From a virus, in the IMG/VR virus record IMGVR_UViG_3300032086_001543, positions 1 to 34,698 of that record: a stretch of DNA of 34,698 bases. One strand, 5' to 3'. How positions within the stretch are numbered: position 1 is the first letter of the stretch; each line of letters starts with the position of its first letter. Both the position numbers and the translations under genes were made by a program. This document shows positions 7,264 to 15,302 of the stretch, one piece after another. The notes beneath the pieces were generated by a model, which worked only from the letters and a program-made list of their open reading frames with translations, was not told the DNA's origin and searched no databases.

Positions 7264-8088
7264 ATGCAAGATAAATTTAACCTCCTCAGCAATAAAACAT
7301 ATGTAGATCCAGAAGAATCAATTGAATATCCTCCGGTTGCATTATCTTATGGTGAATATAAAATACGAGACAATTACTATCCAATACCTATAGGAACTTA
7401 CGGAAACTTTAGTTTTATTCAAGCAGCTCCTAAAAGCAAAAAAACATTTTTAGTATCAATGTTGTGTTCTGTATATTTAGCAGATCAAACTAAATTGACC
7501 GGTAAAATAAAAGGTCATAGAAGAAATAAAAGGCTTGTTCATTTTGATACTGAACAAGGTAGATTTCACGCACAAAAAGTATTTAGAAGAGTACTTGATA
7601 TTTCTAATCATAATTCTGAAATGTATGATACATATGCATTAAGAGTTTTGTCATCAAAAGAAAGGGTTGAATTTATAGAACTATATTTAGAGAGATACGG
7701 ATCTGAGTTAGGAATGATGGTTATAGATGGTGTTGCTGATTTGGTTTTGGATGTTAATGATATTAAAGAATCAAGTGATATTGTACAAAAAATATTAAGA
7801 TGGTCTGAATATTATAATATTCATATCATATGCGTCATACATACTAATTTTAATTCAAATAAAGCCACCGGCCATTTAGGATCTCACTTAGAAAAAAAGA
7901 CAGAAACTCAGATACAATTAAATGTAAGTGAAGAAAATGAAAACATTGTAAAAGTCACTTGTAAAAGATCCAGGAGCTTCGCTTTTGAAGAATTTAACTT
8001 TGAAGTAAGTAAAGATGGTATTCCTGTAGTTTTAGATAAAGTAGATAACATATTAAGATTAAATAATGGAACTAAGTTTAAGTTTTGA
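7264..8088 (+). CDS. RecA-fold ATPase (AAA_25/RepA-like), degenerate Walker A
   Basis: The product is 274 residues. FIQAAPKSKKTF (residues 51-62) is in Walker A position but replaces the usual glycine before the lysine (KSKKT instead of GxGKT). LVHFDTEQG gives the second strand with an acidic residue, MMVIDGVADL (D155) is Walker B, and IICVIHTNFN with GHLGSHLEKK resembles the sensor segment of RepA-like helicases and RadA-type ATPases. It probably acts as the replicative helicase or a recombinase-like motor. It heads the second early operon and overlaps the RusA gene by 23 bases. Confidence 0.75.
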   Translation: MQDKFNLLSNKTYVDPEESIEYPPVALSYGEYKIRDNYYPIPIGTYGNFSFIQAAPKSKKTFLVSMLCSVYLADQTKLTGKIKGHRRNKRLVHFDTEQGRFHAQKVFRRVLDISNHNSEMYDTYALRVLSSKERVEFIELYLERYGSELGMMVIDGVADLVLDVNDIKESSDIVQKILRWSEYYNIHIICVIHTNFNSNKATGHLGSHLEKKTETQIQLNVSEENENIVKVTCKRSRSFAFEEFNFEVSKDGIPVVLDKVDNILRLNNGTKFKF

Positions 8089-8476
8089 TATAAGGCCGCA
8101 GGCTCATCAATCAGTTAGAGTAGGAAGAAATGGTATAGCTTATACACCTAAAAAGATAAAAGAATATAAAAGATCTATAATGATCCTAGCTAGAAAACAA
8201 CTTCCTGAAGACTTTGAAATGATTCCAGCAGGAACTCCAATTACTGTAGAATATTTACATTATATATTTCAATATAATAAGTCTACTCCAAAAAAGAGAA
8301 GAACTTATCAACTAGAGAAAACAACTAAACCAGATCTATTAGATAACATTAATAAAGCTTTTATAGATGCTTTAGAAGGAATTGTGTTTGCTCAAGATCA
8401 AAATATAATAAGAGTAAAGGAGTTGAGAAAATTTTATGGAGAAAGCAATAAAATAGAAATAAAATTATTATATTAA
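8066..8476 (+). CDS. rusA: RusA-like Holliday junction resolvase
   Basis: The product is 136 residues. The RusA signature KPDLLDNINKAFIDAL starts at residue 88, with acidic residues D90, D93 and D111 (FAQDQ) in the places used for metal binding. RPQAHQSVR near the start matches the usual N-terminal segment. It resolves branched recombination intermediates before packaging, which fits the annealing and nuclease genes nearby. Confidence 0.88.
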   Translation: MELSLSFDIRPQAHQSVRVGRNGIAYTPKKIKEYKRSIMILARKQLPEDFEMIPAGTPITVEYLHYIFQYNKSTPKKRRTYQLEKTTKPDLLDNINKAFIDALEGIVFAQDQNIIRVKELRKFYGESNKIEIKLLY

Positions 8477-8486
8477 TAACCAGGAT

Positions 8487-8822
8487 ATGAATCAAGAACA
8501 ATTTAAAGAATTAAAAGAAGAATTATTAAATGAATGTCAATCTATTATGGATGCTAAGCAACCAGAATATACCAATAAGAATATTGACATATTATATAAT
8601 TTTAAAAGTACTGCTAAACATATAGGAATCAAACCTGCTGAAGTTTGGGCGGTATTCTTTCATAAACACATACAAGCAATATTAAGTCACGCTAATAATC
8701 CAGATATGCCTCAAGCAGAACCAATAGAAAGTAGATATGCAGATGCAATAAATTATTTACTGTTAGGTTATGCATTAATGAACGATAGACCTAAAAAAGA
8801 TATAATATCTGGAACTGAATGA
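8487..8822 (+). CDS. DUF1599-like (nucleotide-modification-associated) protein
   Basis: The product is 111 residues, all-alpha, with EPIESRYADAINYLLLGYALM at the end. That motif and the ExxxNFxxTA-like centre resemble the DUF1599 family, which is all-helical and found with phage nucleotide metabolism. No partner base-modification enzymes are seen here. It overlaps the sigma-like gene by ATGA. Confidence 0.6.
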   Translation: MNQEQFKELKEELLNECQSIMDAKQPEYTNKNIDILYNFKSTAKHIGIKPAEVWAVFFHKHIQAILSHANNPDMPQAEPIESRYADAINYLLLGYALMNDRPKKDIISGTE

Positions 8823-9394
8823 TACTAGAAGAATTATCTAAAAGAAATGATGAATGGATTAACATAGCTTTATCTATTTGTAAAGATAAAACTCTAGCTA
8901 ATGATCTGGTTCAAGAAATGTATTTAAGAATAGAAAAATACGTTAAGGATCCAGAACGTATAACAACAAACGATAAAATTAGTTCCCTATATATATATGT
9001 GACTATCAGGAACTTATATTTCAAACATCAGAATAATAAAAAAAGAAAGATAATATATCAATATAAAGACTATGATTCTTTTGATGATAATGATGTTTTT
9101 AATAACGATACTGATTCCATAGAAAATGATTTAGAATTATTAGAGATGGAAAAGGCACATAAAAAGATTATGGAGAAAATATTACAAGAAATATCTACTT
9201 GGCATTGGTATGATGAGAAGTTATTTAAGTTATACTTCTTTACAGATAAAAGCTTAAGAACTATAGCTTCTGAAACCAGAATATCATTAACAAGTATATA
9301 TAATTCTTGTAAAAACTATAAACAAATACTTGTCGAAAAGTTCGGTGAGGATGTAACAGATTTTTTTAATAAAGATTATTACCAAATAAAATGA
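8819..9394 (+). CDS. Sigma-70-like transcription factor
   Basis: The product is 191 residues. LANDLVQEMYLRI (about 26-38) and SLYIYVTIRNLYF (about 60-72) read as sigma region 2; an acidic linker follows; KSLRTIASETRISLTSIYNSCKNYKQIL (first 20: KSLRTIASETRISLTSIYNS, about 143-162) is a region 4-like helix-turn-helix. The size fits small ECF-type or phage sigma factors. It may redirect host RNA polymerase to late promoters, perhaps those marked by the 13-bp motif at 18667, 28829 and 31076. Confidence 0.7.
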   Translation: MILEELSKRNDEWINIALSICKDKTLANDLVQEMYLRIEKYVKDPERITTNDKISSLYIYVTIRNLYFKHQNNKKRKIIYQYKDYDSFDDNDVFNNDTDSIENDLELLEMEKAHKKIMEKILQEISTWHWYDEKLFKLYFFTDKSLRTIASETRISLTSIYNSCKNYKQILVEKFGEDVTDFFNKDYYQIK

Positions 9395-9813
9395 AAGAAC
9401 CAAAAGATAAAAGAACAAAGGCATACAAAGAATGGAAAAAGAAATTCGATGCCGCAAATGAAAACAAGTCTGAAGGACTTGGAGATACTATTGAAAAGAT
9501 TACTGAAGCTACAGGAATCAAAAAAGCAGTTAAGTTTTTAGCCGGAGAAGATTGCGGGTGTGACGAAAGAAAAAAAATACTCAACGATATGTTTAGATAT
9601 AATAAGCCTTTGTGTCTAAACGAAGAAGAGTATAACTTTTTAACTGATGTTTTTACTACTAAAGGAAGTATTATATCTGCTAGTAGAGTAGTCAGATGTA
9701 TTAATATATTTAATAGAATATTTAACGCAAAACAAAAAGCTACGAGTTGTAGCTCGTGCTTTGTGTCTAATGTTTATAATCCTCTTAAAAAGGTTTATGA
9801 AGCCTATAAATAA
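9391..9813 (+). CDS. Conserved hypothetical protein with cysteine pairs
   Basis: The product is 140 residues. The basic start (KEPKDKRTKAYKEWKKKF) is followed by EDCGCDERKKILNDMF and, later, TSCSSCF. The CxC and CxxC pairs could bind zinc. It lies between the sigma-like and nuclease-like genes with ATGA overlap upstream. I recognise the DCGCDERK pattern as recurrent in flavobacterial phages but know of no function. Confidence 0.7.
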   Translation: MKEPKDKRTKAYKEWKKKFDAANENKSEGLGDTIEKITEATGIKKAVKFLAGEDCGCDERKKILNDMFRYNKPLCLNEEEYNFLTDVFTTKGSIISASRVVRCINIFNRIFNAKQKATSCSSCFVSNVYNPLKKVYEAYK

Positions 9814-10195
9814 AGAGGAGGATTTATTTAAGTATTTAAAATTAACAGTTTATCCAGATTTAGTTAAAGCAAGAGGTAAACTGTCTAGATGGGATTGTTA
9901 TTCTGTAGACAAAGCTCATAGAATAGAATTAAAATGCAGAAAGACTCATTACGACACTTTGCTCATTGAGAAAAACAAATTTGATGCAATGATTGAAGTT
10001 TGTGATAAATATCTCGATATTCCTTATTATATTTGTAGTACACCAAAAGGCATATATTCTTTTAATTTATATGAAGTATATCCTGAATGGGAAGTTAACT
10101 ATAAAAATCCTGCTACTACTCAATTTAATAATAGAAGTAAGATTGCAAAAGAAGTTGCTTATTTAAACATAAATGATGCCAAATGGATACAATAA
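9797..10195 (+). CDS. Probable PD-(D/E)XK-type nuclease-like protein
   Basis: The product is 132 residues from ATG 9797 (a longer start at 9761 would overlap the previous gene by 53 bases and add a residue stretch unlike the rest). It has YPDLVKARGKLSRWDCYS, then HRIELKCRKTHYD: the E-x-K on a strand after an upstream D suggests a PD-(D/E)XK core like small phage resolvases or nickases. It overlaps the next gene by 13 bases. The fold is inferred, not established. Confidence 0.6.
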   Translation: MKPINKEEDLFKYLKLTVYPDLVKARGKLSRWDCYSVDKAHRIELKCRKTHYDTLLIEKNKFDAMIEVCDKYLDIPYYICSTPKGIYSFNLYEVYPEWEVNYKNPATTQFNNRSKIAKEVAYLNINDAKWIQ

Positions 10196-10923
10196 AATTA
10201 CTTGACGGATCAGAATGGAATGTTAAAGAGATCTTGGAAAAGATGGAAGATAATAACTTCTATTATGGATTCTTAGGTAAAAATACTTTATCGTCTTCTG
10301 TTGCTAAAAAACTTATGGTAAGTGCAGATGATTATGTAGAGTCAATAAAAAACCCTAAAGATCCGAACATAAAGCCGTTTAGGGATGGTAGATTAATTCA
10401 CGTTTCAATATTAGAAAGCGATAAACTAAATGATTATTATGATTTTATTGATGTGCCATCTAGAAGAAATAAAGAGTTTAAATTAGCTGCTGAAAACTCA
10501 GAAGGCAAGGAAGTTATGCTTGAGAAAGAAAGGATCTGGGCAGATGGATTAAAAGAAGTTGTTTTACAGGATCCTGAAATAAAAGAATATATAACAAAAG
10601 GAGAATGTGAAAAGTCTGGAATAGGATATATAATGGGCTTGCCTTTCAGAGGCAAGGCCGATTGTTTATATGAAGACAAAATAATTGATCTAAAAACTAC
10701 TTCAGATATTGACAATTGGGAATATAATAGTTATTTTTATGGCTATGATATACAAAGTTATATTTACACACAATTGTTTCACAAAGATGAGTTTGTCTTT
10801 GTTATCATAGATAAGAGAAATAATAAATTAAAAACATATACAGCGCCAAATGATTTTATCGATTCAGGAAAGAGAAAACTTAGAAGAGCAGTTGAGAATT
10901 ATATCGGACACTTTGGATTTTAA
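10183..10923 (+). CDS. RecE-like PD-(D/E)XK exonuclease
   Basis: The product is 246 residues. The order of motifs fits the exodeoxyribonuclease VIII C-terminal type (DUF3799): LSSSVAKKLM, FRDGRLIHVSILE with the helix-bound histidine, GECEKSG, LPFRGKADCLYEDKIIDLKTTSD with metal ligands D (GKAD) and D-x-K (IDLKT), then a tyrosine-rich helix (YDIQSYIYTQLF) that contains the Q-x3-Y element. It would resect double-stranded ends to give substrate for ERF annealing. Confidence 0.82.
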   Translation: MDTIKLLDGSEWNVKEILEKMEDNNFYYGFLGKNTLSSSVAKKLMVSADDYVESIKNPKDPNIKPFRDGRLIHVSILESDKLNDYYDFIDVPSRRNKEFKLAAENSEGKEVMLEKERIWADGLKEVVLQDPEIKEYITKGECEKSGIGYIMGLPFRGKADCLYEDKIIDLKTTSDIDNWEYNSYFYGYDIQSYIYTQLFHKDEFVFVIIDKRNNKLKTYTAPNDFIDSGKRKLRRAVENYIGHFGF

Positions 10924-11119
10924 AAGTTCTGTTAGTTTACTTTATTATAATTTGACAGTAGATGATTTTATGGCCGGAGCTTCGCTCAGGCAAATACAAT
11001 CCAGTTTAAAATTCTATGAAGAACTAGAATTGTATGATGAATGTCACGGAATATTTATGGCAATTAAATATTATAAAATAATAATGAGAACCTTTATAAA
11101 TAAAAGATATGAAGATTAA
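10850..11119 (+). CDS. Small hypothetical protein overlapping the exonuclease gene
   Basis: The product is 89 residues if ATG 10850 is used, overlapping the exonuclease by 74 bases; TTG 10892 or ATG 10970 are alternatives. The core TVDDFMAGASLRQIQSSLKFYEELELYDECHGIF looks helical (first part TVDDFMAGASLRQIQSSLKF). The LRQIQ-FYEE pattern recurs in small phage proteins I cannot assign. It overlaps the DnaA-like gene by 11 bases, in the dense early operon. Confidence 0.6.
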   Translation: MILSIQERENLEEQLRIISDTLDFKSSVSLLYYNLTVDDFMAGASLRQIQSSLKFYEELELYDECHGIFMAIKYYKIIMRTFINKRYED

Positions 11120-11663
11120 AGACGTAAGAAGTTTTGTAGAAGATAAGACTCAATTAGATATAGGAAAGAAATTGAGAAGAAGAGATTATGTATATGCAAG
11201 AGCTATATTTTTTTATTTATCTAAAAAATATGCCAGAGCAACTTATCACGCTATGGCAAAAGAAGTTAACTGTAATCACGCAAGTGTAATTTATTCTATA
11301 AGAAATACTGTTCCAGTAATATTTAGAGAAGAACCTCAACTAAAAAGAATATGCGATCACTTTGTTACTTTATTTACAGAAGAGATAGTATCAAATGTTA
11401 AAACTAAATCAGATATAATATCTGAAAACATAGATCTTAAAATAAGATTATCTAGATACGAAGATGCTGAAACTAAAGGTGGTAAGCTTAAGGTTGTTCA
11501 AAATACAATAGATTCTAAATTCGCTAAACTAATAGAGCAAACTCCTGAAGACAAATTAGATGATTTGTATGTTTCAATGAAAGCTAAAGTCAGAATGTTA
11601 AATGCACAATGGAAAGATAAAATAACTGTATATTCAAGTTATGAAACAGTTGATTCATATTGA
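11109..11663 (+). CDS. Protein with DnaA domain IV-like DNA-binding region
   Basis: The product is 184 residues. Residues about 22-70 resemble DnaA domain IV: RRRDYVYARAIFFYLSKKYA is the basic helix, and EVNCNHASVIYSIRN matches the signature turn with a conserved H-x-S-V core. The remainder is helical, without an AAA+ module. It may bind DnaA-box-like sites for origin recognition or regulation. TTAAACGCA, the core of the stem-loop family, is a partial match to a DnaA box. The stop overlaps the next ATG. Confidence 0.65.
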   Translation: MKIKDVRSFVEDKTQLDIGKKLRRRDYVYARAIFFYLSKKYARATYHAMAKEVNCNHASVIYSIRNTVPVIFREEPQLKRICDHFVTLFTEEIVSNVKTKSDIISENIDLKIRLSRYEDAETKGGKLKVVQNTIDSKFAKLIEQTPEDKLDDLYVSMKAKVRMLNAQWKDKITVYSSYETVDSY

Positions 11664-11902
11664 TGGCTAGAAAAAGAAAAATAAAACCTAGAATTAGATA
11701 TGATTTAAAAATAATATCCTGGTGTATGGACAATGGATATAAACTTTATCCTGTTCCTGAAGGAAAACAATATAGAGTAGTTTTAGAGTATAAAGGAATG
11801 AAAAAGAAATCAGAACTATTATATACTAAAAAACAATGGAGTGAAAGAATATGGGAGGTATATGGATTAATATACGATAAGCAATGCCAAGAAAAAAAGT
11901 AG
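11660..11902 (+). CDS. Small basic hypothetical protein
   Basis: The product is 80 residues, rich in Lys and Arg at the start (ARKRKIKPRIRYDLK) and strand-rich after it (YPVPEGKQYRVVLEYKG), ending with an aromatic helix SERIWEVYGLIYD. A double ATG at 11660 and 11663 makes the exact start uncertain. It precedes the terminase genes; a DNA-related role is only suggested by charge. Confidence 0.65.
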   Translation: MMARKRKIKPRIRYDLKIISWCMDNGYKLYPVPEGKQYRVVLEYKGMKKKSELLYTKKQWSERIWEVYGLIYDKQCQEKK

Positions 11903-12288
11903 AAAGAAAATATATGAAGAAGACCGATGGTCGAAAGAACAACGGTCAGAAACGAGGAGATGCCGTTCTTAGACGAACTATGGCTACTCCTGCTAATATT
12001 AATAAAGCAAAGAAGAATAGATCTAAAATGCTTGCTACTGGCGCTATTAAAGAGGTTTACGGCTCTGAAGAAGCCTTCTGGGTTATGGTGGCAGAAAATG
12101 CCAAAGACTCTCAATTCGATAGGAAAATGATATTAGAATACATTTATGGTAAAGCTAGAGACAATGTAGATGTTTCTACCGGTAATGATAAAGTAGATAT
12201 TTCTATTATGAATTTCTTTCAAGGTACTCCAAAGATAGAAGAGAATACAATTGACATAGAATCAGAAGATGAAGACACCGAAGCTTAA
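11884..12288 (+). CDS. Candidate terminase small subunit
   Basis: The product is 134 residues: a very basic start (PRKKVERKYMKKTDGRK), a helical centre (KSR-type segment to FWVMVAENAKDSQFDRKM), and an acidic tail ending SEDEDTEA. It overlaps the large terminase by 20 bases. The identification rests mostly on position and on a DNA-binding-like basic half with an oligomer-like helical half; no classical helix-turn-helix is clear. Confidence 0.55.
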   Translation: MPRKKVERKYMKKTDGRKNNGQKRGDAVLRRTMATPANINKAKKNRSKMLATGAIKEVYGSEEAFWVMVAENAKDSQFDRKMILEYIYGKARDNVDVSTGNDKVDISIMNFFQGTPKIEENTIDIESEDEDTEA

Positions 12289-13480
12289 TGAAAAGTACCA
12301 AGCATTTGGAAATGATTCTAGATACTTTATTGTGACTGGCGGTAGAGGATCCGGTAAGTCATTTGCCGCTAACGTATTCTTATTACTGTTAACTTATGAA
12401 AGAGGTCATAAGATTTTGTTTACTAGATATACAATGGTATCCGCAGCTTCGTCTATTATTCCAGAATTTATAGAGAAGCTAGAAATTATGGGTGTGGTCG
12501 AAGACTTTAGAATAATTAAAGACGAGATCACAAATATTAAAACAGGATCTAGTATTTTGTTTAAAGGAATCAGAACAGCTTCAGGGAATCAAACAGCAGC
12601 TTTAAAATCATTAAACGGTATTACTACATTTGTTTTAGATGAAGCAGAAGAATTAACTAGCGAAGATGACTTTGATAAAATAGATCAGTCTGTTAGGGTA
12701 AAGACTAAACAGAATAGATGTGTTCTTATATTAAATCCTACTACAAAAGAACATTGGATCTATAATAGGTTTTATGAGAATAGAAATATACCGGATGGAT
12801 ATAATGGAATAAAAAATAGTATTACTTATATACATACGACTTATAGAGATAATGTAGATAATTTATCTATATCATTCTTAAATCAAATACAAGACATAAG
12901 AAGAAGAAGACCAGAGAAATATACACACCAGATACTCGGAGGCTGGTTAGAAAAACAGGAAGGTGTTATATTTCGTAATTGGAGAATAGGAGAGTTTAAT
13001 GAGAACTATGACATATATTATGGGCAAGACTTTGGATTCTCTATAGATCCAACAGTCTTGACTAAATTAAGTATAGATAGAAGAGGCAGAAGAATATATT
13101 GTAAAGTAATGTATTGTAAGCCTGGACTTTCTACAACACAGATAGCAGACTTTAATATAAGATATGCAGGCCCACATTTAATCATATGTGATTCAGCTGA
13201 ACCTAGACTTATAAATGAAGTTAAACTTAAAGGAGTTAACATTAGACCTACAATAAAAAGAAAAGGATCTATCTTATCTGGTATTGCTCTTCTTCAAGAC
13301 TTTGATTTAATTATAGATCCTGATTCAACAGAATTAGTTAAAGAATTAAATAATTATGTTTGGGCCACCAAAGGCCAAACAAAACCAGTTGATCGTTGGA
13401 ATCATTGCATAGACTCAATACGCTACGCAGCTCAATACGCTTTAGAAGGATTCTCTAAAGGCACTTACTCAATTCGTTAA
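12269..13480 (+). CDS. terL: Terminase large subunit
   Basis: The product is 403 residues. Walker A is GGRGSGKS (24-31), Walker B FVLDEAEEL (D124, E125), and NPTTKEHWIYNRFY is the coupling segment. The C-terminal RNase H-like nuclease shows D254 in GQDFGF, D308 in IICDSAEP and D382 in HCIDSIRYA. This is the PBSX/Terminase_3-type packaging motor and nuclease. Its stop TAA (13478-13480) is embedded in the first of two tandem TTAAACGCAGTAGGGTT stem-loops, with no U-rich terminator. Confidence 0.93.
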   Translation: MKTPKLNEKYQAFGNDSRYFIVTGGRGSGKSFAANVFLLLLTYERGHKILFTRYTMVSAASSIIPEFIEKLEIMGVVEDFRIIKDEITNIKTGSSILFKGIRTASGNQTAALKSLNGITTFVLDEAEELTSEDDFDKIDQSVRVKTKQNRCVLILNPTTKEHWIYNRFYENRNIPDGYNGIKNSITYIHTTYRDNVDNLSISFLNQIQDIRRRRPEKYTHQILGGWLEKQEGVIFRNWRIGEFNENYDIYYGQDFGFSIDPTVLTKLSIDRRGRRIYCKVMYCKPGLSTTQIADFNIRYAGPHLIICDSAEPRLINEVKLKGVNIRPTIKRKGSILSGIALLQDFDLIIDPDSTELVKELNNYVWATKGQTKPVDRWNHCIDSIRYAAQYALEGFSKGTYSIR

Positions 13481-13516
13481 ACGCAGTAGGGTTAGACTCT
13501 TAAACGCAGTAGGGTT
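13477..13516 (+). repeat. AAACGC stem-loop, copies 2 and 3, 23-bp spacing
   Basis: TTAAACGCAGTAGGGTT occurs at 13477-13493 and 13500-13516. The first covers the terL stop. Each can fold with YYC before TT pairing GGG after the loop, leaving TA bulged. They are identical over 17 bases. Confidence 0.8.
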
Positions 13517-13522
13517 AAGATC

Positions 13523-13663
13523 TTAGTTAATTTCGTTACCTCTGGGATCAATAACCTTATAGTTGTTCTCTTTTAAAAGTTTTACTGCACCATCTATTTT
13601 CTTTTGAGTTTTTCTAAAGTGATCAAAGATTTGATTTTCAAATGCATTATTTTTTATGTACAT
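13523..13663 (-). CDS. Small minus-strand protein between repeat pairs
   Basis: The product is 46 residues from the ATG at 13663: a polar helical start (FENQIFDHFRKTQKKIDGAV) and a compact end KVIDPRGNEIN. Codon use and amino-acid balance look real and no stop interrupts it. It is one of only two genes on this strand. It lies exactly between two pairs of TTAAACGCA-type repeats, each with 23-bp spacing (13477-13516, 13682-13721), which suggests an inserted small unit. No family is recognised. Confidence 0.55.
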   Translation of the reverse strand: MYIKNNAFENQIFDHFRKTQKKIDGAVKLLKENNYKVIDPRGNEIN

Positions 13664-13681
13664 ATCTATTAATTTTAATTA

Positions 13682-13721
13682 TTAAACATAGTAGGGTTTA
13701 GTTCTTAAACGCAGTAGGCTC
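13682..13721 (+). repeat. AAACGC stem-loop, copies 4 and 5, 23-bp spacing
   Basis: TTAAACATAGTAGGGTT at 13682 (two changes, GC to AT, in the loop) and TTAAACGCAGTAGGCTC at 13705. They have the same orientation and 23-bp step as the pair at 13477. These are the most diverged copies and do not sit on a recognised stop codon. Confidence 0.7.
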
Positions 13722-13783
13722 TTGGATCCATCTCTGAAGCTTCCTCCGTTGTCTCGAAGTAGATCTCTGTTCATATTACGAAG

Positions 13784-13842
13784 TTAAGAAAATTTTAACA
13801 TATTCTTAACATTAATTTAACATTAGACAGAAAATTAGTTTG
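13784..13842 (+). promoter_or_regulatory. Phased TTAACA array, accessory operon 1
   Basis: TTAAGA at 13784 and TTAACA at 13795, 13806 and 13817, each step exactly 11 bp. TTAGTTTG (13835-13842), one mismatch from TAnnTTTG, follows 18 bp after the start of the last unit. The ATG at 13875 is downstream. Face-of-helix spacing suggests cooperative protein binding at a promoter. Confidence 0.65.
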
Positions 13843-13874
13843 TAATATTGTATCGAACACTAAAAAATAATTAT

Positions 13875-14138
13875 ATGAAAAAAGTTGAAAAGTTTATTGA
13901 AGAGACTTCTAACGGGAAGATCTTCAGCGCAACATTCGTAAAAAAGAATGGTAGGATCAGAACTATTCATTGTCGCAGAGGCGTCAAGAAAGGTCTGACC
14001 GGTAAAGGTATGGCCTATGATCCAGGAGAGAGAGGTCTACTGGTTGTTTATGATTTATCTAAAAAAAATTATCGTATGATAAATTTAGCTAAATTAATAG
14101 AAGCTAAAGTTAATGGTTTAATTTATAAATTTATTTAG
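13875..14138 (+). CDS. Sm-like / WYL_2-type small beta-barrel protein
   Basis: The product is 87 residues from ATG 13875 (an upstream TTG at 13848 would start inside the promoter). SNGKIFSATFVKKNGRIRTI, CRRGVKKGLTGKG, GLLVVYDLSKKNYRMINLAK are consecutive strands matching the short WYL_2/DUF2693 (Sm-like SH3 barrel) proteins common in phages and plasmids. An RNA- or DNA-binding or regulatory role is likely from fold, not shown. It is the first gene of accessory operon 1. Confidence 0.7.
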   Translation: MKKVEKFIEETSNGKIFSATFVKKNGRIRTIHCRRGVKKGLTGKGMAYDPGERGLLVVYDLSKKNYRMINLAKLIEAKVNGLIYKFI

Positions 14139-14139
14139 T

Positions 14140-14622
14140 ATGAATGAGCCTTATAAAAAAGTGATAGAGTTCTACAAGAACTCATCACCTAAACAACATC
14201 AATACTTTTTAAATTTGATAAGCGACCAATTGACATTTTTTAATTATGAAACTAGCGAGCAGTTTGATATAGATGATGAATGCCAAATTGATTTTAATGG
14301 CATATTTCATCAAATAAATTTAAAAGGTAGTTACGACAGCACTTTTGCAAAAGATCCCAGCATTGAAGCTCTAATTGATTCTGAAAGGAAATCTATTGGT
14401 TATGCTGAGTCAGATGCTAATAGTGACGAAGATATTCTAGCTAGATTGATTTCTAAATATTGTGAATGGGATGGAGCTTTTATTTATAGATTAGCAAGAG
14501 AATGTTTTACAGAATGTAATCATCATACTTTTAACAAAGCTTTTGAGAAGCTTTGGGAAAAGGAAATATTAAGAACAGATCACATAAATAAAAAAGATAA
14601 AGATGAAAACAATAATAAATAA
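14140..14622 (+). CDS. Hypothetical acidic accessory protein
   Basis: The product is 160 residues, beginning one base after the previous stop. Helical N-terminus (EPYKKVIEFYKNSSPKQHQY), an acidic strand-rich centre (DIDDECQIDFNGIF), and an aromatic helical half (YCEWDGAFIYRLARECF). The four cysteines are scattered, without a zinc pattern. No family is recognised. Confidence 0.7.
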   Translation: MNEPYKKVIEFYKNSSPKQHQYFLNLISDQLTFFNYETSEQFDIDDECQIDFNGIFHQINLKGSYDSTFAKDPSIEALIDSERKSIGYAESDANSDEDILARLISKYCEWDGAFIYRLARECFTECNHHTFNKAFEKLWEKEILRTDHINKKDKDENNNK

Positions 14623-14899
14623 AATTAAACAATACAATCGCAAGTCAATGGGAAATGTTAAGAACACTAGAGATGAAATTGATAACGATATAAAAATTGA
14701 AGTTGTTTCATCTTGGACGATTCAAGGCGATGCTAAAGAACATAACGAGACTTTAGCGAGCTTAGAAATATACGGCTGGACTATTACATCAGAAGAGTTA
14801 GAAGTACTTGTAGAGGCGCTTAAATGCGTTTATTCAAATCATCCTGATGGAGAGATTAAAATGCAAGTTACACATAATCACGAATATTTAAATTGTTAA
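14603..14899 (+). CDS. Small hypothetical accessory protein
   Basis: The product is 98 residues from ATG 14603, overlapping the previous gene by 20 bases; ATG 14648 (MGNVKN) is an alternative start without overlap. DIKIEVVSSWTIQGDAKEH and YGWTITSEELEVLVEALKCV suggest an alpha-beta fold. No family is recognised. Confidence 0.65.
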   Translation: MKTIINKIKQYNRKSMGNVKNTRDEIDNDIKIEVVSSWTIQGDAKEHNETLASLEIYGWTITSEELEVLVEALKCVYSNHPDGEIKMQVTHNHEYLNC

Positions 14900-14900
14900 T

Positions 14901-15110
14901 ATGAAAAATAATAAAGTTATTAAAGTAGTCAGGCCAATGAGAGCCTGGTTTAAAAGCTTCTGGACTTTAATGAATGACATATTCAATCCAAAAGCATCAA
15001 CACATAGATGGACTAGATATCCAATGTATGCTAAAGATCAAAAAGAAAAAGATCTTATAATAGCTGATAAAGTAGAAATATTAAATCAAAATATAAAAAT
15101 TAAATTATGA
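14901..15110 (+). CDS. Small basic hypothetical protein
   Basis: The product is 69 residues, basic and aromatic at the start (VIKVVRPMRAWFKSFWTLMN), with no clear membrane segment. It ends four bases into the next gene (ATGA junction). No family is recognised; coding is supported by tight spacing. Confidence 0.6.
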   Translation: MKNNKVIKVVRPMRAWFKSFWTLMNDIFNPKASTHRWTRYPMYAKDQKEKDLIIADKVEILNQNIKIKL

Positions 15111-15301
15111 CTTACACAGAAGATATTCAGAGAATTGAATCTCAACACCTGAGATCAATTCTCAATAAACAAGTAGATACAATAGACGAATTAAGAATTG
15201 AAGTTCTAACCTTACATTCAAGAATAGAAGTCTTGTTAGCAAAAATAGAAGTCCTGGAACAAAAAATTGAAGAGGATATAATTAATAATAAATTAAATTA
15301 A
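15107..15301 (+). CDS. Small coiled-coil protein
   Basis: The product is 64 residues and almost entirely one helix with I/L heptads (LRIEVLTLHSRIEVLLAKIE). It likely dimerises or oligomerises. It overlaps the previous gene by ATGA; the next gene begins two bases after its stop. Confidence 0.65.
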   Translation: MTYTEDIQRIESQHLRSILNKQVDTIDELRIEVLTLHSRIEVLLAKIEVLEQKIEEDIINNKLN

Positions 15302-15302
15302 A

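Noticed and set aside
13682-13774. 30-residue minus-strand frame reading through two repeats
   Set aside because: It consists largely of repeat sequence translated in reverse and has no protein-like features beyond an open frame.
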